Positions 8,702 to 17,336 of a DNA stretch of 64,000 bases are shown here, piece by piece (the first letter of the stretch is position 1; each line of letters begins with the position of its first letter). This stretch comes from Siphonobacter aquaeclarae. GTDB taxonomy: Bacteria; Bacteroidota; Bacteroidia; Cytophagales; Spirosomataceae. The translations under genes were made by a program, and so were the position numbers. A model generated the notes under the pieces. The model made no database searches, was not told where the DNA came from, and saw nothing but the letters and a program-made list of their open reading frames with translations. The stretch spans positions 186,001-250,000 of the forward strand of contig NZ_FNGS01000003.1 in assembly GCF_900103285.1 (NCBI RefSeq). Reading direction: 5' to 3'.

Positions 8702-11700
8702 TTAGAAACCAGCCTTGATGCCAAAAGTAAACGTCCGGGTATTGCCGACCGTGTTGCGATCTACACCCTGTCCGGTATTGCTGGCGAAACCGTTGGAAGA
8801 AACTTCCGGGTCCGGACCGGGATACTTCGTCCAGACGGCGAGGTTCTGGCCGCTGACATACACACGCAGATTGGTCATTTTTACTTTTGACAGCAACGAA
8901 GACGGAAGCGTATAGCCAAGCGTAAGTGTCCGGAGCTTCAGAAAATCTCCTTTGAAGACGTTGATGTCCATCGGAATGGCAGAGCCATTAGAGACGTTAT
9001 CATTGAAGATCGGCTTGGCATATTTCTTGCCGGTGTCGCCCTCCTTCATCCAGGCATCGGTCAGAACGTCCGTGGCGTTGTTCCACCAGCGCTGATCGTG
9101 GAGACCTGCATTGGTACCGTAATAAACATTGAAGCCCAATTGATACGTCAGGAGTACGCCAAGGTCGAAGTTCTTGAACTTGAAGTTGTTGTCGAAACCG
9201 CCGTATTGCTTCGGGTTGACGTTGGCATACATGACCGCGTCAGCAGCCTGCGTAATCGACGTGCTGGACGGACCAATGTACCGGGTCTTTCCGTCCGGCG
9301 TTGTCGAGTAGTTGTACTGACCACTGGGAGCGTAATACTGATAGTAAACCTTTTGCCCCTGAGAGTTCAGGAAGATACGCTTACCTGTAGAAGGGTCTAC
9401 ACCGGCCGTACGCACTACCCAGAGCTGGCCAAGGGAATAGCCCGGAGCTGTCTGGTTGACGGTTTCCAGACCGCTGGTTCCCGTTTGCAGTACACTCATA
9501 CCGGGTGCGAGAGCCGTTACTTCGTTCTTGTTGAACGTAATGTTGAAGTTCGTATTCCACTGGAACTGCGGCGTGCTGATAACGCGGGCACTCAGGGAGA
9601 CTTCCAGGCCTTTGTTATACATCGAACCGATGTTGAGCGGAGGGCTGCTCGGCAGACCGGTCGACGGCGCCTGGGCAACATACAGAATCAGGTTGTCGAT
9701 GTCATTCTTGTAGTAGGCTACTTCCCCGGTAATACGCTCGTTGAGGATGCCGAAGTTGAACCCTACGTCCGTTTTGGTGCTGGTTTCCCATTTCAGGTTC
9801 GGGTTTCCTACGCTTGAAAAGCCAAGGGTTGCCAGGCCGCCATAGTAGCCGGAAGAGAAAGTAGAGTACGGCGTATAATCGCCGATGCCGCCGATGTTAC
9901 CGACTTTACCGTAGCTTCCGCGGATCTTGAAACTGCTGAATACATGATCGAGCTTCGCAGCCTTCCAGAAGCCTTCCTGTGCGATTTCCCAACCGGCAGA
10001 TGCTCCCCAGAAGGTACCTTTTTTCTGGCCCAGCGCGGAGTATTCATCCTGACGGAGGTTACCGCTGAGAAAATACTTCTCCTTGTAGTTGTAGCTCAGA
10101 CGTCCAAAGCCGGAAAGGAGATAGTTTTCACCATAGGTAAGCCCGGCAGTGTTGTTGTTGACATAACCTGCCTGAAGCTCGGTGTATGAAGCGTCGGAAA
10201 GACTCTGACGGTTCAGGCCAAACCCGCGTGACGTGCGGCGCTGCTGCTCCTGCCCGATGAGAAGACTGAAGTTATGCCGACCTCCTAAAGAACGGTCATA
10301 CTGAGCTGTATTGGTCCAGAGCGACGTCTTGTATTTGCCATAGATACCGGTACCATAGCCACCGTAAGAGTACCCGTCGCCTGTTACCGGAGACCAGAAC
10401 AGATCGTTATCGACAAACAAATAATCGATTCCGTAGGTACTCTTCAGCGTCAGGCCCTTGAAAGGTACTACCTGAAGATAGATATTGGATTGAATGTGGC
10501 TGACTTCCGAATTCGAACGGTTCAGCTTGAGCAGGGCAACCGGGTTGTAGTAAGAAAGGTTGGAAACGCCGGCGATGTTATTGGCAGAGCCGATGGCTGC
10601 TCCATTGGTATTGAGCGTACCATCGTTGTTATAAGGCGCCAGAATCGGAGGAAGAACAATTGCCAAGCGTCCGAGGCCGGAAGTGCTGAATGCTTCTCCG
10701 CTCAATGAACCGGAAGAGGTTGCCGCCAGGTTTTTCTCATTGGAGTAGGAGATTTTTCCTCCGATCGTTACGGCCTTGGTCAATTTGCTGTCAACATTAA
10801 AAAGGGCGTTGAGGCGCTCAAAATTATTCTTCCGGATAATCCCCTGTTGAGAGGTGTAGCCGGTAGAGAAGTAGTAGTTGGTCTTCTCACTACCCCCGGA
10901 TACGTTCAGGTTGTGGCTGTGAGACGTTGCCTGACGATATACCTGGTCCTGCCATTTCGTGTCGATCGGGTTCCCGTTAGCATCGTTTGTCTGGGTGAAT
11001 TTGTATGCACTTGCACCCGGGTTGTTAGCCACGGCCATCGTTTTATAAGCGATATAATCTTTGGCGTTAAGTACCTCGGGAATACGGTAGGTACTCGAAA
11101 CGCCGACCCAGCCGTCATAGTTGACGCTTACCTTGCCTGATTTACCTCTTTTCGTAGTAATAAATACCACCCCGTTTGCTGCACGGCTACCGTAAATGGC
11201 TGTTGCAGCGGCATCTTTGGCGATATCCATGCTTTCGATATCGTTGGGGTTGATGCTGGCCAGCGGGTTACTGGCCGCGTTGGTCGAGCTGTAGTCGCCC
11301 GTAAACGTCGGAATACCATCCACCACGATAAGCGGATACGAGCTCAGGGAGATGGAGTTCGTGCCGCGGATCCGGAAGACCGGAGGCGCATTCAGTACCC
11401 CGGAAGGCACCGTGATCTGTACCCCTGCGGAACGACCGGCGAGGCCGGATTCAAAGCTTTGAACAGGCATTTGCGCAATGGTGGCACCTTTTACGGAACC
11501 GATGCTACCGGTAGCATCCCGCTTGGTTTGCGTACCGTACCCGATCACGACTACTTCAGAAAGCTCCCGCGAATCGGCAATCAATTGAATGTCTACTACT
11601 GAACGCGTGCCAATCGTCACTTCCTGCTTCTGGAAGCCGATGGAACTGAAAAGAAGAACAGCATTGGGGGAAGAAACACTGATCTGGTACTTCCCGTTGG

Positions 11701-11869
11701 CGTCGGTGGTAACACCCTTCGAAGTACCTTTGATAGATACGTTGACGCCCGGGATGGCGCTCCCGTCGTCAGAAGTCGTGACGATACCGGTCACAATCCG
11801 GTCCTGCGCATAGGTCACTCCGCCGGTGACCAATAGCAGAACACTCAAAAAGAGTAGGATTCTCTTCAT
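8702..11869 (-). CDS. SusC/RagA-family TonB-dependent outer-membrane receptor
   Basis: A 1055-residue receptor from the ATG at 11869, which gives a good signal peptide (MKRILLFLSVLLLVTGG, cleaved near TYAQ). A frame open to 11971 adds 34 residues that do not look like a signal and are best ignored. After the signal come the carboxypeptidase-D-like domain (IVTGIVTTSDDG, IPGVNVSIKG), SEVVVIGYG, the plug (FRIRGTNSIS, NDIESMDIAKDAAATAIYG, GVVFITTKRGK) and a long beta-barrel ending TFTFGIKAGF. It forms a two-gene unit with the SusD gene (19-base gap). A hairpin and a candidate promoter lie in its long leader. No STN domain. Confidence 0.95.
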   Translation of the reverse strand: MKRILLFLSVLLLVTGGVTYAQDRIVTGIVTTSDDGSAIPGVNVSIKGTSKGVTTDANGKYQISVSSPNAVLLFSSIGFQKQEVTIGTRSVVDIQLIADSRELSEVVVIGYGTQTKRDATGSIGSVKGATIAQMPVQSFESGLAGRSAGVQITVPSGVLNAPPVFRIRGTNSISLSSYPLIVVDGIPTFTGDYSSTNAASNPLASINPNDIESMDIAKDAAATAIYGSRAANGVVFITTKRGKSGKVSVNYDGWVGVSSTYRIPEVLNAKDYIAYKTMAVANNPGASAYKFTQTNDANGNPIDTKWQDQVYRQATSHSHNLNVSGGSEKTNYYFSTGYTSQQGIIRKNNFERLNALFNVDSKLTKAVTIGGKISYSNEKNLAATSSGSLSGEAFSTSGLGRLAIVLPPILAPYNNDGTLNTNGAAIGSANNIAGVSNLSYYNPVALLKLNRSNSEVSHIQSNIYLQVVPFKGLTLKSTYGIDYLFVDNDLFWSPVTGDGYSYGGYGTGIYGKYKTSLWTNTAQYDRSLGGRHNFSLLIGQEQQRRTSRGFGLNRQSLSDASYTELQAGYVNNNTAGLTYGENYLLSGFGRLSYNYKEKYFLSGNLRQDEYSALGQKKGTFWGASAGWEIAQEGFWKAAKLDHVFSSFKIRGSYGKVGNIGGIGDYTPYSTFSSGYYGGLATLGFSSVGNPNLKWETSTKTDVGFNFGILNERITGEVAYYKNDIDNLILYVAQAPSTGLPSSPPLNIGSMYNKGLEVSLSARVISTPQFQWNTNFNITFNKNEVTALAPGMSVLQTGTSGLETVNQTAPGYSLGQLWVVRTAGVDPSTGKRIFLNSQGQKVYYQYYAPSGQYNYSTTPDGKTRYIGPSSTSITQAADAVMYANVNPKQYGGFDNNFKFKNFDLGVLLTYQLGFNVYYGTNAGLHDQRWWNNATDVLTDAWMKEGDTGKKYAKPIFNDNVSNGSAIPMDINVFKGDFLKLRTLTLGYTLPSSLLSKVKMTNLRVYVSGQNLAVWTKYPGPDPEVSSNGFASNTGQGVDRNTVGNTRTFTFGIKAGF

Positions 11870-11921
11870 TTTAGTTGGTAATTGGTTAAGGAATGTGTGA
11901 TATGGGAAACAGGGAATGCGA

Positions 11922-11941
11922 CTTTTCGGACAGCCGAAAAG
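11922..11941 (-). promoter_or_regulatory. Leader hairpin ahead of the SusC gene
   Basis: CTTTTCGG (11922-11929) and CCGAAAAG (11934-11941) form a perfect 8-bp stem with a 4-base loop, about 50 bases before the start codon. It would lie inside the transcript if the promoter at 12128 is right. Confidence 0.4.
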
Positions 11942-12127
11942 ACTACGGCGAATGAACAGCATGCCGCTCACCGCCAGGGGAAATCCAATAAGAAAAAGGG
12001 AAATACGCGACGACTCAGGCAGTCAACCCGCCCGAAGAGCTGCAACAGGAAATGGGAATGGAGGAAGTAGAAAGGAGAAACATACGCGATGATGAAGTTT
12101 TGGTTAAGGAAATATTGCAAGTATGTA

Positions 12128-12157
12128 CAAATGTAGATGGAATATTTTGTCAAACAA
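12128..12157 (-). promoter_or_regulatory. Candidate Bacteroidota-type promoter for SusC 8702-11869
   Basis: Read on the minus strand, 12135-12128 is TACATTTG, an exact match to the TAnnTTTG -7 box. CTTG at 12158-12155 stands 19 bases upstream, where the TTG -33 element is expected. The start point would be near 12120, leaving a leader of about 250 bases. Confidence 0.45.
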
Positions 12158-12304
12158 GTAGATTGTATTTTTTTTACAAAAACTACCTGCTTCTTGACAG
12201 TTCCGTCAAATTCTCCCCTGCGTGAACCGCAAAAATTTTCATTTTAATAAAAAAAGAGCCCCGCTGGTTGCAAAACAACAACCGCAAAAAACAGAACCAA
12301 AACT

Positions 12305-13630
12305 ATGAAATATGCTATTTTAATCTCCTTTTTAAGTTTTTCGGCCATCGCCGGCGGCCCTACAGATCCCCTCAAAACGGAAATGGACAAACGGGCCAAG
12401 GAAGTAGAGCAGAAGGTGGTCCGCTGGAGGCGGGATTTTCACGAAAATCCGGAGCTCGGCAATCGTGAATTCCGTACCGCCGAGAAAATCGCCGCACACC
12501 TTAAGTCGCTTGGCCTTGACGTGAAAACCGGCGTCGCCAAAACCGGCGTGGTGGCCTTGCTGAAAGGCGGAAAGCCTGGTCCGGTGATTGCGCTGCGGGC
12601 CGATATGGACGGCCTTCCCGTTACCGAGCGGGTCGATATCCCGTTTGCTTCGAAGGTCACAACGGAATACAACGGACAGAAAACAGGCGTCATGCATGCC
12701 TGCGGGCACGACGGCCACGTGGCCATCCTGATGGGTGTGGCCGAAATCCTGGCATCGGTTAAAAAGGACCTTCCCGGAACGATCAAATTCATCTTCCAGC
12801 CTGCCGAAGAAGGCGCGCCGAAAGGAGAAGAAGGCGGAGCCGCGCTGATGGTCAAGGAAGGCGTCCTCGAAAATCCGAAAGTGAATGTCATCTTCGGACT
12901 GCACCTGAACGCGCAAACGCCGATAGGCCAGATCAAATACCGTCCCGGAGGAACGATGGCAGCCGTAGACTTTTTCAGCGTGAAGGTACGCGGCAAGCAG
13001 TCGCACGGCGCGTATCCCTGGCTTAGCGTCGATCCGATTGTGACAGCCGCGCAGATTGTGAACAACATCCAGACGATCGTGAGCCGGAAAGTGGAGCTCA
13101 CGAACGGAGCCGCGGTGGTCACCGTAGGCGCCATCCACGGCGGCATCCGCCAGAATATCATTCCGGAAGAAGTCGACATGATTGGTACCATCCGGTACCT
13201 CGACAGCCCCGCGCAACAGGTAATACACGACAACCTGAAGCAGATTGCCGAAAAAACAGCCGAAAGCCAGGGCGCAAAGGCGGACGTGAAGATTGATGTC
13301 ATGTACCCCGTCACGTACAACGATCCCGCGCTGACCGATCAGATGGTACCGTCACTCGAAGAAGTAGCCGGCAAGGAAAACGTGCTTCTGACGCCGGCGG
13401 TAACGGGTGCGGAAGACTTCTCTTTCTTCCAGCAAAAAGTACCGGGATTGTTTTTCTTCCTCGGCGGCGCGCCGAAAAACAAGACGGTCCGGGAAACGGC
13501 TCCGCACCATACCCCCGACTTTTACATCGACGAAGGCGGGTTTGAACTGGGGCTGCGCTCTTTCTGCCACCTCGTGGTAGACTATGCCGCGAAATTCAAT
13601 CAGGGAAAGGCCGTTACGGCAGGTCACTAG
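12305..13630 (+). CDS. Secreted M20-family amidohydrolase (N-acyl-amino-acid / aminoacylase-type)
   Basis: A 441-residue zinc-dependent hydrolase of the M20D group (hippurate, N-acyl-amino-acid and IAA-amino-acid hydrolases), which cleaves an acyl or peptide amide bond. The metal-binding HACGHDGH motif is at about residues 131-138; the QPAEEGAPKGEEGG segment supplies the catalytic glutamate, and TGAEDFSFF near the C terminus is another family mark. The middle part is the dimerisation domain. A short hydrophobic N terminus (MKYAILISFLSFSAIAGG) suggests export to the periplasm. It faces away from the SusC/SusD pair and its last 17 bases overlap the end of the convergent dehydrogenase gene. A link with peptide uptake by the neighbouring receptors is possible but only inferred. 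Confidence 0.92.
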   Translation: MKYAILISFLSFSAIAGGPTDPLKTEMDKRAKEVEQKVVRWRRDFHENPELGNREFRTAEKIAAHLKSLGLDVKTGVAKTGVVALLKGGKPGPVIALRADMDGLPVTERVDIPFASKVTTEYNGQKTGVMHACGHDGHVAILMGVAEILASVKKDLPGTIKFIFQPAEEGAPKGEEGGAALMVKEGVLENPKVNVIFGLHLNAQTPIGQIKYRPGGTMAAVDFFSVKVRGKQSHGAYPWLSVDPIVTAAQIVNNIQTIVSRKVELTNGAAVVTVGAIHGGIRQNIIPEEVDMIGTIRYLDSPAQQVIHDNLKQIAEKTAESQGAKADVKIDVMYPVTYNDPALTDQMVPSLEEVAGKENVLLTPAVTGAEDFSFFQQKVPGLFFFLGGAPKNKTVRETAPHHTPDFYIDEGGFELGLRSFCHLVVDYAAKFNQGKAVTAGH

Positions 13631-14423
13631 CCGAAATCCGGTAGTTTCGGATCATTCTCCACAACAAACCGGGGGCGTATCGTTTGAGGTACGCCCCCGC
13701 TGTTTCTTTCAGCCCGCCGATGTAGGCTTCGCGCTTTCGCTTGCGGATAGCGCGCAGAATCTGCGCGGCACAGGCTTCGGCGCTGAGGCCGTTGGCCTGA
13801 TTATCGTCCATGCGATTATTGGGCTGCCCGTGCTGGTTGAGTGCGTTGACGGAAATAGCGGTCCGGATATACCCCGGGCAGATGGTCGTCACCCACAATC
13901 CGTCCCGCCAGATTTCTGCTCGCAATGCGTCAAAATAGCCTCTGACGGCAAATTTGGACGCCGCATACCCCGTCCGCATCGGCGTCGCAACGTGGCCCGC
14001 GATACTGGAGATGGGGACAAACAATCCTTTTTTCCGGGCGAGCATAGCGGGTAAAGCAGCCTTTGTCAGGGCGATTACTCCGAAAAAATTAACGTCCATG
14101 AGGTACCGGTCTACTTCCAGCGAGGTATCCCGGGCAAGGGAGCGCTGACTGATTCCGGCGTTGAGTACCAGGATATCAATGGCGCCGAACGTATCGAGGA
14201 CCTGCTGAACGTGCGCGGCGGCGGCAGCCGTATCCGTGACATCCATCGGAAGAATCAGGACGCGGCCGGCCGGCAGGTTCAGCTCCGACGCTACGCGTTG
14301 CAGTTCGGCTTCGCGCCGGGCGGAGAGTACCAGCCGGCTGCCCTCCCGGGCAAAGGTATGCGCCAGGGCTTCTCCGATACCGGACGAAGCGCCGGTTATC
14401 CAGACGATCTGATCGTTGAACAT
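13614..14423 (-). CDS. Short-chain dehydrogenase/reductase (SDR)
   Basis: A 269-residue NAD(P)-dependent oxidoreductase of the classical SDR family. The start at 14423 (MFNDQIVWITG) is chosen because the Rossmann glycine motif TGASSGIG then falls at residues 10-17; the frame is open 11 codons further but that lies in repeat sequence. NAG (LNAGISQRS), a catalytic serine (PISSIAG) and YAASK complete the set: Ser, Tyr and Lys are all present. The C terminus is basic and hydrophobic. The substrate is unknown. Its 3' end overlaps the M20 gene by 17 bases tail to tail, and its last codons contain a 9-bp inverted repeat (13671-13679 with 13690-13698). Confidence 0.9.
   Translation of the reverse strand: MFNDQIVWITGASSGIGEALAHTFAREGSRLVLSARREAELQRVASELNLPAGRVLILPMDVTDTAAAAAHVQQVLDTFGAIDILVLNAGISQRSLARDTSLEVDRYLMDVNFFGVIALTKAALPAMLARKKGLFVPISSIAGHVATPMRTGYAASKFAVRGYFDALRAEIWRDGLWVTTICPGYIRTAISVNALNQHGQPNNRMDDNQANGLSAEACAAQILRAIRKRKREAYIGGLKETAGAYLKRYAPGLLWRMIRNYRISASDLP
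13671..13698. repeat. 9-bp perfect inverted repeat inside the end of the SDR gene
   Basis: GGGGGCGTA and TACGCCCCC are exact complements with a 10-base loop. The repeat lies 40 bases after the M20 stop, within codons of the SDR gene. It could stop plus-strand transcription, but there is no T-run. Confidence 0.35.
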
Positions 14424-14429
14424 GATAGC

Positions 14430-14573
14430 AGGCTTTAAGCTGTAGGCAGTAAGCAATAGGCTGTGCGCCCCGAAGATACGGGTGAAAGTATTCTGTAATA
14501 GAGATATCGGTCCCTGTTCGAAATAGCAGAAACCAACTCCCGGACTTATAGCTTATGGCATAAAGCCTAAAGC
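14430..14573. repeat. Word-like repeat element, degenerate copy
   Basis: The gap upstream of the SDR gene begins with a run built of short words (AGGCTTTAAGC, TGTAGGC, AATAGGC; 14430-14462) and ends with their complements (TTATAGC, TTATGGC, ATAAAGCCTAAAGC; 14547-14573). The same words form the repeats at 21643-21831 and 32676-32734. The middle of about 85 bases is not shared. Confidence 0.6.
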
Positions 14574-14581
14574 AAAAAAAG

Positions 14582-14608
14582 AACCGTCGCTTCAAAGAAG
14601 CGACGGTT
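14582..14608 (-). terminator. Rho-independent terminator of the LTxxQ gene
   Basis: A perfect 11-bp stem (14582-14592 with 14598-14608) with a 5-base loop, followed on the minus strand by seven T. It separates the small gene at 14671 from the SDR gene. Confidence 0.85.
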
Positions 14609-14670
14609 GCTCTCACCCCAAAACTTAAACTACCCACAAGGGGATATTTTTATGCTTGTTGCACAGGAAC

Positions 14671-15012
14671 CTAGTTATTGGAACCGGGCCGGCGGCGAAG
14701 TTCGCCTTTCTTTTCCTCGTACGTTTTCCACTGGGCCTCGGTCAGAATTTTCTGCAGTTCTTTTTCTTTGTCTCCGTTGAGCGACTGCATCTGCTCCCGG
14801 AAATTGTCTCCGCGATTGGCAAATAATTCCGCCATTTTTTCCGCGTACTTACTGTTGAGGGCTTCGACTTTCGGCGTCTGTTCCGGTGTAAGCTGCAGGG
14901 TGGTTTTCATCCACTCTGTTTGCCGGGTAGCCATTGCCTTGGGATCGGGTCCCTGCGCAAAGGCAGCCCCCATGAAAAGACAGGCGAGAAGGGTCAATAC
15001 TGCGTTTTTCAT
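14671..15012 (-). CDS. Small periplasmic LTxxQ (Spy/CpxP-like) protein
   Basis: A 113-residue exported protein. The ATG at 15012 gives a clear signal peptide (MKNAVLTLLACLFMGAAFAQ). The mature part is helical and charged, with LTPEQ followed by a KYAEKMAEL helix and a second TEAQWKTYEEK unit, the pattern of LTxxQ proteins of the Spy/CpxP type and of short Bacteroidota periplasmic proteins. Spy and CpxP act as chaperones or stress sensors in the periplasm; that role is borrowed from the family, not shown here. Expressed alone: it has its own terminator and a 240-base gap upstream to the LytR-type regulator gene. Confidence 0.7.
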   Translation of the reverse strand: MKNAVLTLLACLFMGAAFAQGPDPKAMATRQTEWMKTTLQLTPEQTPKVEALNSKYAEKMAELFANRGDNFREQMQSLNGDKEKELQKILTEAQWKTYEEKKGELRRRPGSNN

Positions 15013-15253
15013 TGTCTTGAATCGGTTTAGAGAATGGAAAAACATTTGCCGGGCGCCTCACCGGATCTCCGCGCCGTCAACGGAGCGGTTCGAAATCCTT
15101 CGTCAAATAACAAGGAAAGGATCGGGATTGTCACGGATGGGCAAACCGGAAATATACTGCCTTCGACTTTCTGCCGATCAGTAAGTTTAAAAGCGAGATA
15201 AGAATAATTGACAAAAAAGGGATAAGAAGCACAGGCCGCTTCAAACAGGCAGT

Positions 15254-15988
15254 TTATTCCACCTTTCCGGCGTTAATAGCTTTGAACAAGGCCTCTCCGT
15301 AGGATTCGCTGATCGGAATATGTACCTGCCCGATCTTGATGCGCAGGTTACGGATGGATTCAATCTTGTCGAAAGCAATAATAAAAGACTTGTGTACCCG
15401 CATAAACGGGCCGCTGGGAAGCTTTTCTTCCATCGCCTTCATCGTGAGGCGGGTAATGACCGGACGGGGCTGTCCTTCGAGGTAAATCTTGACGTAATCT
15501 TTCAATCCTTCGACATACTGAATCTCCGAAATCCGGATTTTGACCAGCGAATAATCCGCATTGACAAAGAGGTATTCGGGGGCAGTAGCCGTTTCCGGCT
15601 GCGGGCGTGTGCCTTCCTGTTTGCGCAGCGTGAAAAGCTCGTTCGCTTTGTTGACGGCTTTGAGAAACCGGTCAAACGAAACGGGCTTCAGGAGGTAATC
15701 CACCACGTCCAGGTTGAATCCTTCCAAAGCAAACTCTTCATAGGCGGTCACGAAAATCACCATCGGCGGATTCGGCTGCGCCATGCTCTGAACAAACTGC
15801 AAACCGGTAATACCCGGCATCTGAATGTCGAGAAACAGCAGATCAATCTGTTGCTGCTGCATGATCTCCTGCGCTTCAAAAGCGTTTTTGCACCGTTTGA
15901 CCAGGTTCAGAAACGGTACTTTCTGGATGTTGTCTTCCAACAGATCCAGCGCCAGAGATTCGTCATCGACAGCCAGGCAATTCATCAT
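15254..15988 (-). CDS. LytTR-family response regulator
   Basis: A 244-residue regulator: a receiver domain (about 1-120) with acidic pair DDE near residue 8-10, phosphoacceptor Asp54 (LLFLDIQMPG), and a LytTR DNA-binding domain at about 140-240 (VEGLKDYVKIYL, FMRVHKSFIIAFDKI). The start at 15988 (MMNCLAVDDE) is taken because it begins the receiver fold; the frame extends 52 codons upstream into the kinase gene and is not credible there. It follows the LytS-type kinase by 74 bases and the two surely form a two-component pair. LytTR regulators bind direct repeats upstream of targets; none was identified here. Confidence 0.93.
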   Translation of the reverse strand: MMNCLAVDDESLALDLLEDNIQKVPFLNLVKRCKNAFEAQEIMQQQQIDLLFLDIQMPGITGLQFVQSMAQPNPPMVIFVTAYEEFALEGFNLDVVDYLLKPVSFDRFLKAVNKANELFTLRKQEGTRPQPETATAPEYLFVNADYSLVKIRISEIQYVEGLKDYVKIYLEGQPRPVITRLTMKAMEEKLPSGPFMRVHKSFIIAFDKIESIRNLRIKIGQVHIPISESYGEALFKAINAGKVE

Positions 15989-16062
15989 GCGTTTGGAAAA
16001 GGATTTCTCGCGGGAACCAGTGCGGCCCGCGAATCTGTACGAAAGATAATACAAAAATGCGG

Positions 16063-17142
16063 TCAGATGTTCAGCGCCACCTTTGCAGCGGGCTGTTTCA
16101 GCGGCTGCTCGGTGAAATGAAGCGTCAGCTTCACCTCGTACCACTCGTCGTTTTCCTCGATCAGCAACTCGTGGGAGTCGGGATAGAGCAGGCTGAGCCG
16201 CCGGCGGACATTGGGCAGTCCGATACCTGAACTGGCGTCCTTGGCTTCCTTGAAGCGGCGGTTCACCTTGTTTCGTACCCTAAAAAACAGGGTATTTTCC
16301 CCGCCCTGCAATTGTACGTCGATGACCGGGTCCGCGATCAGGCCGACGCCGTGCTTGAAGGCGTTTTCGACAAACGGAATCAACAGCATGGGCTCAATCA
16401 GCTGGTTGGGCAGGCTGTTCCGCACCTCGAAGAGTATCCGGACGTCGTTTCCGAACCGGATCCGTTGCAGGTCAATGTAGTTGTTGAGGTATTTGATCTC
16501 CTTGTCGAGCGATACCCGCGAGCCATTCGATTCATACAGCATATACCGCATCAGGTCCGAAAGCTGAATCACAACCGGCTCTACCAGATCCGACTTTTTC
16601 CGGGATAGTGAAACAATACTGTTCAGTACGTTGAACATGAAGTGCGGACTGATCTGCGACCGGAGAAAGCTGAGTTCTGAACGCAAACGCTCGTTTTCCA
16701 GCTCCTTCCGCTGTTGCTCATCGGCGAGGTAATCGCTCAATGTGCGGTAGGTGGTGCTGATCGCCAGAATGAAAAAAATCGGGAACAGGGTATAGGTGGT
16801 AATCCGCGCCGAAGGCAGTTCCGGGAAGAAAACGTAGTTCCGAAGCGTCAGGTTGATCGATAGTACGGCTGTTACCGACAACGCGATATAGGCCAGGTAG
16901 AACCAGACGCCTTTGGTTTTTAATACCTTGGGAATCAGGATATTGGCATTCAGATAAAAAAGAGGAACAGCCAGCATCTGCAAGAGGATGATGACTTCGT
17001 CCGGTACTTTGACCCTTGGAGTTCCCGGCGGATTCTGCGGCGGCCTCAGCAGAAAGGGCAGAGAAAGGAAAAACGCCCAAAAGGCCAAGTGCACGAGAAC
17101 CTGCAGCGTTTGGCTAAAGGATTTATTTTTCAGTTCTCCCAC
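16063..17142 (-). CDS. LytS/YehU-type sensor histidine kinase
   Basis: A 359-residue membrane kinase. Four hydrophobic segments lie at about 11-30, 49-70, 77-96 and 116-135. The cytoplasmic part has the His_kinase family motif SQISPHFMFNVLNSIVSL with phosphoacceptor His167, and a GHKL ATPase domain with N box PFVENAFKHGVG and GIGLPNVRRRL. It phosphorylates the LytTR regulator encoded just downstream. There is no recognisable extracytoplasmic sensor domain, so the signal is probably read in the membrane. Such pairs are abundant in Cytophagales and the function of this one is unknown. Confidence 0.93.
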   Translation of the reverse strand: MGELKNKSFSQTLQVLVHLAFWAFFLSLPFLLRPPQNPPGTPRVKVPDEVIILLQMLAVPLFYLNANILIPKVLKTKGVWFYLAYIALSVTAVLSINLTLRNYVFFPELPSARITTYTLFPIFFILAISTTYRTLSDYLADEQQRKELENERLRSELSFLRSQISPHFMFNVLNSIVSLSRKKSDLVEPVVIQLSDLMRYMLYESNGSRVSLDKEIKYLNNYIDLQRIRFGNDVRILFEVRNSLPNQLIEPMLLIPFVENAFKHGVGLIADPVIDVQLQGGENTLFFRVRNKVNRRFKEAKDASSGIGLPNVRRRLSLLYPDSHELLIEENDEWYEVKLTLHFTEQPLKQPAAKVALNI

Positions 17143-17336
17143 AGAATGGCGTGAATAGTATGGATAACTAAATTAAGAAAGGGAGAGTTTTCCCGGTTCT
17201 TCAAAGCGGCGAATCTCGCGATTACCGGGATAAAGTTCGCATTTGGAGCGATTTTTAAGAAACCGGAAACGTATTCCCGGGCCACCGCTCCTCCCCTTCT
17301 TTCATATTCGAAAAATTCGATGCATTTGACTCATTA

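Larger units (their letters stand above)
11870..12304. other. Divergent regulatory gap between SusC and the M20 peptidase gene
   Basis: No gene is seen. The stretch holds the leader hairpin and candidate promoter of the SusC gene on the minus strand. On the plus strand a short inverted repeat TTGAC/GTCAA (12194-12198 with 12205-12209) and a run of T at 12166-12175 lie ahead of the peptidase gene, whose promoter I could not define. Confidence 0.5.

Noticed and set aside
12332-13320. Two overlapping minus-strand frames of almost 300 codons
   Set aside because: Both lie opposite the M20 hydrolase with intact metal-binding motifs, and neither translation looks like a protein.
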